From: Spirochaetales bacterium
GTDB taxonomy: Bacteria; Spirochaetota; Spirochaetia; Sphaerochaetales; Sphaerochaetaceae
Length of the DNA: 6,943 nucleotides
Assembly (NCBI GenBank): GCA_022784805.1
Contig: JALFYG010000241.1
Coordinates: 1-6,943, forward strand
Direction: 5' to 3'
The translations under genes and the position numbers were made by a program. The notes beneath the pieces were generated by a model, which saw only the letters and a program-made list of their open reading frames with translations, made no database searches and was not told the origin of the DNA. Of this stretch, positions 1 through 4,627 are shown in pieces. How positions within the stretch are numbered: the stretch's first letter is position 1; every line of letters starts with the position of its first letter.

Positions 1-4
1 CCGA

Positions 5-70
5 TTAATAATCACTCTTTATATAAGAGGTCGAGATGGAATTGAACTCGATAGTAATAACACAATTCAT
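5..70 (-). CDS. Possible 21-residue small ORF behind a good RBS
   Basis: An ATG at position 70 opens a 21-codon frame ending in TAA (MNCVITIEFNSISTSYIKSD plus a final Y). It is preceded by AAGGAG with a 9-base spacer, as strong a ribosome binding site as those of the real genes here, and it starts 30 bases after the stop of the solute-binding lipoprotein gene. The DNA inside can fold into two small hairpins (TCGAG/CTCGA and CTCTT/AAGAG), with no following T run, so they do not look like a terminator. I recognise no family. It could be a genuine small peptide, a leader peptide for a gene beyond the window, or the remnant of a decayed downstream gene. The RBS is the only positive evidence. Confidence 0.25.
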   Translation of the reverse strand: MNCVITIEFNSISTSYIKSDY

Positions 71-100
71 TAAACTTTACTCCTTTTTATATTTCATAAC

Positions 101-1996
101 TCATTTAGTCACAGTAAGATACAAAGTTGGAGGAAGAATACTTCCATTCTCTGATATACCCTTTAGCAGGTAATCTTTATTTGTCTTCCAACCCAGACTC
201 TCTCCATCTCTCTTTTCTTCCAACCACTCAGGCATTGGAGAGTTGCAATACTCGTATGATGTGATATATGGATCAAGACCAAAGAAAATAAGTGAATAAT
301 CCTTTTCTCTATCCAGCTCTTCACCATTTATAGTCAAAGCCAATAGAGTGTATGAACCGTCACCATTATCTTTAACTTCATACTCCATGCCACTTGTTAC
401 AGGCATTGAGTTCTTATGTCTTATTGGATTGCTGCCATCCTCTTTGACGGTAATAAGCCAATCCATAATTTCCCAGATCTCCTGGCCACTATAGATACCG
501 CTGTAGATGAAGTTATTGAAAGTCTGAATCCATGAAATCTCTTGAGATGTGTAATCGCCTTCAAATATAGGTGTTGAAACAAGACTAGAATAAGATATGG
601 CGATATCGGACTCTGCAGCACTTCTTATTGTATTAAGAACAGCAGAAGCAGCCTCATTACCATTTTCAGTGAAGTTAAGAGGATAGCTGGCATTTTGGGT
701 GAACACCACTTCATGGCTTGTTAGAGAATCACCACTTGAGAGAAGTGATGAGAACTCCTCATAGGCTTTTTCATCACTTATTTCTCCATTAACCATCTTC
801 TGTACTACATTTTTTGATATAGAGAACATATCAGTGGAAGCCAGTCTCATATAAAGATGGTTTCTCTCTATCTCTGGCATGATATATCTCATCTCATCAA
901 TGGGGTCTATGTCCACTGTCTTATTATAAGAGAGGAAGCATATACCTGAAGCTGCCTTCATCTGCCCTTCTCTACTGAACATGGCATCGAGGATGTTCAT
1001 GACTGCCTTTTCTTTTTCAGGATTTTCTTTAACCTTATTGCTTACAGCCACCTGGAACATTGGATAAGTAAGAATCCAATTGTCATTTTCCGTTTCACCA
1101 TAATACGGAAGCATAACTGTATTCATGCCATATAATTCATTCATTACAGATGAGTCATGGGCAGTGGCTCTAATGACGGCAATCTTTCCATCTTTAAAAT
1201 TTTTAGTGAAATACTGGAAAATGTGTAAGTTATCTTCAGGTCTTGCCTTTATATCTCTAATAAATTCTCCACACTGTACAAAAACCTGAGGCCATATTGT
1301 TCCTTCGATCTTTTTTGCTTCTTCAATATTTCCACTTTCATACGCTCTTCTCCAAAGTGCTCCATCGAGACTAGTCAACAGAGAGATAGATGATCCTTGA
1401 AGAATCTCAAGACAAGTGTAGTCAAAAGAGAAATCAGTGGCGAAACCTCTGATACCTAAGGCTTCAAATTGATTCATTGCATCTAAAAATGAGTTATAGT
1501 CAGTTGGTATATCAATGGAATACTTCTCAAATAGATCCAAATTTGCCACATATCCATCAACGACGGCACACATAGGAAGCCATCTGATGGCCCCGTCATA
1601 CTCTCTATTGTATTCGATATAACTAGGATAGAAGGTTCCAGCTATATCAGAAGAAGAGAAGTCTATGAGCATGTCAGATAATTGTGAAGCATCATTAAGG
1701 CTGAAACGGCGACATGTGATGATATCTGGAACTTCTCCTTTTCTGGAGGCCAAGTCCTTATAATAATCCATGTTGTTGAAGCCTATAATAAAGTTTATAT
1801 CATACTGAGGAAACTTTGCTTCAAGCCAAGTAGTGAGTTCTTTGGTCATATTCTTATCCCAAAGATACATTGTGACTTCAATCCTCTCTTCCTTGACGCT
1901 ACTAGATACGTTGTTTACTTCATTGTTCTTCTTGCAGCCTATAGCTACAACTAATAGAAGGACAAAAAGTAAAGATAGTTTCAGTTTTTTCTTCAA
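101..1996 (-). CDS. Extracellular solute-binding lipoprotein fused to a 5'-nucleotidase C-terminal-like domain
   Basis: Predicted membrane-anchored lipoprotein of 631 residues. Residues 1-20 form a type II signal peptide: four Lys/Arg in the first six residues, a Leu/Val core, and lipobox AIG|C with Cys21 as the lipid-modified residue. Residues ~38-425 resemble family 1 (sugar-type) ABC solute-binding proteins: 'EVTMYLWDKN'-like first strand, 'RWLPMCAVVDGYVANLDLFE' hinge (139-158), 'DGKIAVIRATAH' (269-280), and 'LDAMFSREGQM' (336-346). Residues ~437-631 are extra and match the C-terminal substrate-binding domain of 5'-nucleotidases in motif order: SDIAIS (463-468), GDYTSQEI (480-487), YSGQEIWEIMD (502-512), MPVTSGMEYEV (531-541), INGEELDREKDY (556-567). 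No metallophosphoesterase catalytic domain is present. The start is TTG, chosen because AGGGGAG lies 6 bases upstream and the signal peptide begins there. The ligand is unknown; a nucleoside or a sugar-linked compound is only an inference. No permease or ATPase gene is visible in the window. Confidence 0.85.
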   Translation of the reverse strand: MKKKLKLSLLFVLLLVVAIGCKKNNEVNNVSSSVKEERIEVTMYLWDKNMTKELTTWLEAKFPQYDINFIIGFNNMDYYKDLASRKGEVPDIITCRRFSLNDASQLSDMLIDFSSSDIAGTFYPSYIEYNREYDGAIRWLPMCAVVDGYVANLDLFEKYSIDIPTDYNSFLDAMNQFEALGIRGFATDFSFDYTCLEILQGSSISLLTSLDGALWRRAYESGNIEEAKKIEGTIWPQVFVQCGEFIRDIKARPEDNLHIFQYFTKNFKDGKIAVIRATAHDSSVMNELYGMNTVMLPYYGETENDNWILTYPMFQVAVSNKVKENPEKEKAVMNILDAMFSREGQMKAASGICFLSYNKTVDIDPIDEMRYIMPEIERNHLYMRLASTDMFSISKNVVQKMVNGEISDEKAYEEFSSLLSSGDSLTSHEVVFTQNASYPLNFTENGNEAASAVLNTIRSAAESDIAISYSSLVSTPIFEGDYTSQEISWIQTFNNFIYSGIYSGQEIWEIMDWLITVKEDGSNPIRHKNSMPVTSGMEYEVKDNGDGSYTLLALTINGEELDREKDYSLIFFGLDPYITSYEYCNSPMPEWLEEKRDGESLGWKTNKDYLLKGISENGSILPPTLYLTVTK

Positions 1997-2002
1997 ATAC
2001 TT

Positions 2003-2009
2003 CTCCCCT
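2003..2009 (-). promoter_or_regulatory. Ribosome binding site that sets a TTG start
   Basis: AGGGGAG on the minus strand, 6 bases before the TTG start of the solute-binding lipoprotein. No in-frame ATG offers a complete signal peptide, so this site decides the start codon. Confidence 0.75.
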
Positions 2010-2035
2010 GGAAAACTCTTTTATAAACAATACCC

Positions 2036-2045
2036 CGAATATTCG
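2036..2045. repeat. 10-bp perfect palindrome in the lipoprotein leader
   Basis: CGAATATTCG is a perfect palindrome about 40 bases before the TTG start, inside the predicted 5' untranslated region. It could be a regulator site, but a 10-bp palindrome in AT-rich DNA can also arise by chance. Confidence 0.3.
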
Positions 2046-2093
2046 ATAAGGCTGGAATGCCAAACGAAAAAACTGAATAGAATATTTGAAAAG

Positions 2094-2116
2094 ATTATCC
2101 CCCGATAATTATTATC
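2094..2116. repeat. Three GATAAT half-sites at the lipoprotein promoter (candidate operator)
   Basis: The plus strand reads ATTATC, CCCC, GATAAT, T, ATTATC. This gives three copies of the same 6-mer in alternating orientation: a 13-bp palindrome (2104-2116) and a second inverted pair sharing its left arm (2094-2109). The outermost copy coincides with the proposed -10 box, so a bound protein would block or modulate initiation. The sequence pattern is seen directly; the operator role is inferred. Confidence 0.35.
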
Positions 2117-2138
2117 AATATTATTTTACACGAATCAA
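2111..2138 (-). promoter_or_regulatory. Candidate sigma-70 promoter for the solute-binding lipoprotein
   Basis: On the minus strand TTGATT (2133-2138, 4 of 6 to TTGACA) is followed after 16 bases by GATAAT (2111-2116, 5 of 6 to TATAAT). It lies downstream of the ispG terminator and would start RNA near 2104, giving a leader of about 107 bases. The region is very AT-rich, so a shifted promoter is possible. Confidence 0.45.
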
Positions 2139-2155
2139 TACAAATGTAATACAAA
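2137..2155. repeat. Direct repeat TTTGTATT, 11-bp period, at the -35 box
   Basis: On the minus strand TTTGTATT occurs at 2148-2155 and again at 2137-2144, an 11-base period (about one helical turn). The second copy runs into the proposed -35 hexamer. Same-face direct repeats at this position would suit an activator, but only two short AT-rich copies are seen. Confidence 0.3.
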
Positions 2156-2170
2156 ACTTGGTCTTATAGC

Positions 2171-2206
2171 AAAAAAATTGTACTTACCTATAACAAGTAA
2201 GTACAA
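2171..2206 (-). terminator. Intrinsic terminator after ispG
   Basis: On the minus strand TTGTACTTAC, a 9-base loop, and GTAAGTACAA form a perfect 10-bp stem followed directly by seven T. It begins 21 bases after the ispG stop codon. The other strand has no T run after the stem, so it works only for the minus-strand unit and separates ispG from the lipoprotein gene. Confidence 0.85.
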
Positions 2207-2227
2207 AGGGCAATTGTATTATCATTT

Positions 2228-3268
2228 TTATGGTTCAATGAGCTTAAATAATTCCTTTTCAGCCTCCTCCACACTATCAAGGCTTTTTATCAAATCACCA
2301 TGGCTATATACGAATATTTTTCTTCCATTACCGGTGACTGCGAAATCTGCGCCATGTGCCTCTCCCGGTCCATTTACCGAACATCCCATAACAGCCACTG
2401 TAATATCTTTGTTTAGTGTAAGAAGTCTATGTTCTATTCTGGAAAGAAAACCATGACTATCAAAAGTATGGCGGCCACATCTAGGACAAGCAACAATTCT
2501 CACTCCTCCCTTCTTTAATCCCAAGGTTCTAAGAATCTCATTGGCACAAAGTACTTCGTCCTCAATGCTTCCATTAATAGAAACGCGAATAGTGTCACCA
2601 ATCCCTTCTTCTAAAAGCTTTCCCAAAGCCCATGTGGATCTTACAGCACTGGTTATTGCATTGCCAGCTTCTGTAACTCCTAAATGAAATGGATAATCAC
2701 TCTTTTCCTTAAAGAGCCTGGCTGCTCTCATGGTTTTGTCTATATCGCTGCTCTTTAAAGAGACTACAGTGTTCTCAAAGCCCCAAGCTTCGAAATCTGA
2801 GATATATTCAAGAGCTGTATTTACCATAAGCTCCACCACGTCATCGTCTTTTCCATGCTTAGGAAGAGATCCAGTATTGAGGCCGATTCTTATGGCTTTC
2901 CCCATATCCTTGGCCTTCTCCACCACCATCTTTGTCTTCCATTTATCACCGATATTTCCTGGATTAATCCTGATCTTATCCGCACCATTATCCATGGCTT
3001 CCATGGCAAGCCTATAATCAAAGTGGATATCGGCGACAACTGGAATCGGAGAGTGGGATGTTATGTATCTGAAGTTATCTCCATCTTGGGATGAGACATA
3101 GCTGAATCTTATGATATCGCAGCCCATCAGGGAGAGATCATTTATTTTCTTCACGACGATTTCAGGATCAATATCTGAAATCCTGTCATCATACATAGTC
3201 TGGACTTTTACACTCTCTTTTCCACCAATCAAAGTGTCTCTTACTAATGCTGTACGCTTAGAGTTCAT
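2228..3268 (-). CDS. ispG: 4-hydroxy-3-methylbut-2-enyl diphosphate synthase (IspG/GcpE)
   Basis: Cytosolic 4Fe-4S enzyme that reductively converts 2-C-methyl-D-erythritol 2,4-cyclodiphosphate to HMBPP, the penultimate step of the MEP isoprenoid pathway. The 346 residues match the usual two-domain bacterial form without the large insertion of plant and chlamydial enzymes. The TIM-barrel part shows VADIHFDYRLA (78-88), KIRINPGNIG (98-107) and HLGVTEAG (195-202). The cluster domain shows CPRCGR with Cys261 and Cys264, then MGCSVNGPGEA with Cys296 and the catalytic Glu303, so all cluster ligands are present. The N-terminal 'VQTMYDD' stretch diverges from the common VQSMTNT. The ATG is 6 bases after AGGAG and overlaps the preceding stop by four bases (ATGA), implying translational coupling. 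The gene is the last of its unit and is followed by a terminator. Confidence 0.96.
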   Translation of the reverse strand: MNSKRTALVRDTLIGGKESVKVQTMYDDRISDIDPEIVVKKINDLSLMGCDIIRFSYVSSQDGDNFRYITSHSPIPVVADIHFDYRLAMEAMDNGADKIRINPGNIGDKWKTKMVVEKAKDMGKAIRIGLNTGSLPKHGKDDDVVELMVNTALEYISDFEAWGFENTVVSLKSSDIDKTMRAARLFKEKSDYPFHLGVTEAGNAITSAVRSTWALGKLLEEGIGDTIRVSINGSIEDEVLCANEILRTLGLKKGGVRIVACPRCGRHTFDSHGFLSRIEHRLLTLNKDITVAVMGCSVNGPGEAHGADFAVTGNGRKIFVYSHGDLIKSLDSVEEAEKELFKLIEP

Positions 3269-3576
3269 TTTAGTCTCCTATGCTCAATCTGGGCATTTGC
3301 ATAACTAAGTGCAAAGGGTTCTCCTGGAAGATATATTACAAACTCCCCTTCTTCAAGAGTAACAACTCCTGTCACTTCCCTGTTTTCCCTGTTATCTCTC
3401 CATCCTGTGGCTGCATTTGCCATGCCTTTGGCGACGACAAAGATATTTGTGGCTTCTTTATCAACTACAAAGCCTTTATAATCGCGGTTCTTCTCAGGGC
3501 GATAAGAAGTCAAGTTTCTGATCCTATCGTCTAAGCCTACATATTTATTGAGATTTTCCAGTTTATCTTTGACCAT
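3265..3576 (-). CDS. Short YhcH/YjgK/YiaL (TabA)-like protein, core apparently deleted
   Basis: Tentatively a diverged, shortened member of the YhcH/TabA family, cupin-like proteins tied to sugar-acid metabolism and, for TabA, to biofilm control. From the ATG at 3576 it has 103 residues against about 150 usual. The N-terminus KLENLNKYVGLDD (5-17) matches the family's opening 'LxNLxxYxGL', and LEEGEFVIYLPGEP (74-87) matches the late 'LKPGxFAIFFPGEPH'. The segment between them, which normally carries 'EAHRKYIDIQ' and the metal ligands, is missing, as is most of the last strand. The reading frame is intact, so this is a deletion, not a frameshift. The start is uncertain: the family alignment favours 3576, where no RBS is seen, while GTG 3657 or ATG 3654 lie behind AGGAAAGG but would add 26-27 non-family residues and overlap the upstream gene. 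The 3' end overlaps ispG by four bases. It may be non-enzymatic or a different family. Confidence 0.6.
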   Translation of the reverse strand: MVKDKLENLNKYVGLDDRIRNLTSYRPEKNRDYKGFVVDKEATNIFVVAKGMANAATGWRDNRENREVTGVVTLEEGEFVIYLPGEPFALSYANAQIEHRRLK

Positions 3577-3613
3577 AGAAGTATTGTAACAAATATAGCG
3601 GGTTATGAGGATA

Positions 3614-4066
3614 TCACTTTTTCTTTTCAAAGAGTTTAGGAGAGGAAAGATCATCACTGCCCTTTCCTATCCTGGATTCTGAGTCTGTCAGAGTTGCATA
3701 TTCAAAGATACTCTCGATGCCCACAACAATATTCATATCAGGATCTATAAGCTTAATATAGTTTCGTCCTTGAAACCTTCCTTCCCCTGCAACTATGGAG
3801 TCTCTGTCATCCCTAAGGGAGAGAATTCTCAAAAAAGCATCAAAAGAAGGGACTTCCAATACAAGGGAAATACCAGAATCATTCTCATCAGAAAGAGAGA
3901 GCATAAAATACTCATTCCACTTATCTTCAGAAATAATGGTTACACCACTCTTCCAAGAGCACCATCCGTCTCCATTTTGATATGTGTCTTCAAATAGAAG
4001 GGATGAATACCATTGCCTTGAACGAGTAAGATTGCTGACTTTGATGACAGAATGAGCTAACTGCAT
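3614..4066 (-). CDS. VOC superfamily (glyoxalase/bleomycin-resistance fold) protein
   Basis: A 150-residue soluble protein with the one-unit VOC layout. The opening strand and helix MQLAHSVIKVSNLTRSRQWY (1-20) carry His5 at the usual first metal position, followed by the 'WYSSLLF' helix end. The second half has the repeat-like LVLEVPSFDAFLRIL (68-82) and closes with YIKLIDPDMNIVVGIES (103-119), the family's 'xxDPDGNxxxxxE' motif with Glu118 as a possible metal ligand. The final ~25 residues are charged and look disordered. VOC proteins include lyases, dioxygenases and resistance proteins, so the substrate cannot be named. The ATG lies 6 bases after GGAG. It is the first gene of a unit that continues with the YhcH-like gene and ispG and follows the V-ATPase terminator by 44 bases. 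Confidence 0.8.
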   Translation of the reverse strand: MQLAHSVIKVSNLTRSRQWYSSLLFEDTYQNGDGWCSWKSGVTIISEDKWNEYFMLSLSDENDSGISLVLEVPSFDAFLRILSLRDDRDSIVAGEGRFQGRNYIKLIDPDMNIVVGIESIFEYATLTDSESRIGKGSDDLSSPKLFEKKK

Positions 4067-4082
4067 TTACTTCTCCAAACAA

Positions 4083-4112
4083 ATTATAAGGTAATATGGG
4101 GTAATAGGGCAA
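4083..4112 (-). promoter_or_regulatory. Candidate promoter for the VOC–yhcH-like–ispG unit
   Basis: On the minus strand a perfect TATAAT (4083-4088) lies 18 bases after TTGCCC (4107-4112, 4 of 6 to TTGACA). RNA would start near 4076, right at the GGAG ribosome binding site (4073-4076), giving a leader of only about 10 bases. The -35 box overlaps the T run of the preceding terminator. The -10 match is strong, the -35 weak, and the very short leader is a reason for caution. Confidence 0.5.
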
Positions 4113-4138
4113 AAAATTTGGGCACCGAAGTGCCCAAA
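4111..4138 (-). terminator. Intrinsic terminator with UUCG tetraloop after the V-ATPase genes
   Basis: On the minus strand TTTGGGCAC, loop TTCG, GTGCCCAAA form a perfect 9-bp stem closed by the very stable C(UUCG)G tetraloop and followed by six T. It starts 17 bases after the atpK stop codon and should end most V-ATPase transcripts. Confidence 0.92.
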
Positions 4139-4154
4139 CTATACTAAATATCTC

Positions 4155-4607
4155 TTACTTGTTGAGGAGAAGCATTCCAAAAACAAGTGTGAAGAGAGCG
4201 ACTGTCTCGACGATACCGATGACGATAAAGTACTTAGCTGTACCCTTACCTGTTTCAGCGAGAGCATCAGCAGCAGATGCAGCAACCTTGCCCTGGAAGA
4301 ATGCTGAAAGGCCGATTACGACACCAGCAAGAAGTCCAACAGCAAGAGAGAGGATTCCATTTGCAAGACTTGGATCAGCAAGCTTAGCAGAGATGAAGTT
4401 CATGAGAAGGAAGCCATAGATGATCTGTGTGAGAGGAGCACCTGCAAAACCAACAAGAATAAAAGGATCCTGCTTTCCGTTTGCATAACACTTCTTCCAT
4501 CCACCGACAGATGCCAGTGAAGCCATTCCTGCGCCGAAACCAGAGCCAACTGCTGAGATGCAGAGAGCACATGCCATACCGATGTAAATGAGGAAACTGT
4601 AGTTCAT
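4155..4607 (-). CDS. atpK: V-type ATP synthase subunit K (proteolipid ring)
   Basis: Rotor-ring subunit of the membrane Vo sector (also called NtpK), which carries the coupling ion past subunit I. The 150 residues form two hairpins: helices at about 5-31 and 50-72, then 80-108 and 124-148, with the Gly/Ala-rich SAVGSGFGAGMA packing motif (18-29). Only the second hairpin has the essential carboxylate, Glu134 in GIVETVALF; the equivalent in the first is Gln61. Thr60 and Gln61 (PLTQ), Gln105 (FFQGK) and Glu134 correspond to the E. hirae NtpK Na+ ligands Thr64, Gln65, Gln110 and Glu139, so Na+ rather than H+ coupling is likely (inference from family). The ATG follows AGGAG by 6 bases and the gene begins 20 bases after atpI. 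It is last in the V-ATPase operon. Confidence 0.95.
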   Translation of the reverse strand: MNYSFLIYIGMACALCISAVGSGFGAGMASLASVGGWKKCYANGKQDPFILVGFAGAPLTQIIYGFLLMNFISAKLADPSLANGILSLAVGLLAGVVIGLSAFFQGKVAASAADALAETGKGTAKYFIVIGIVETVALFTLVFGMLLLNK

Positions 4608-4627
4608 AATCTACTCCTATTGATTGA

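Noticed and set aside
8..60. tRNA-like GTTCAATTCC sequence with short hairpins near the left edge
   Set aside because: The flanking bases do not form a T-arm stem or an acceptor stem, and no D or anticodon arm is found; only two isolated 5-bp hairpins remain.
1833..2108. Plus-strand 91-codon frame across the lipoprotein start and its promoter region
   Set aside because: It is antisense to the signal peptide region, has no RBS or recognisable domain, and has a low-complexity Ser/Phe/Leu composition typical of a shadow frame.
2178..3094. Plus-strand frames opposite ispG
   Set aside because: They lie entirely antisense to a confidently identified conserved gene and show no domain or RBS.
4089..4106. 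GTAATA repeated twice upstream of the VOC gene
   Set aside because: Two 6-mers inside the promoter spacer are too little to separate from chance.
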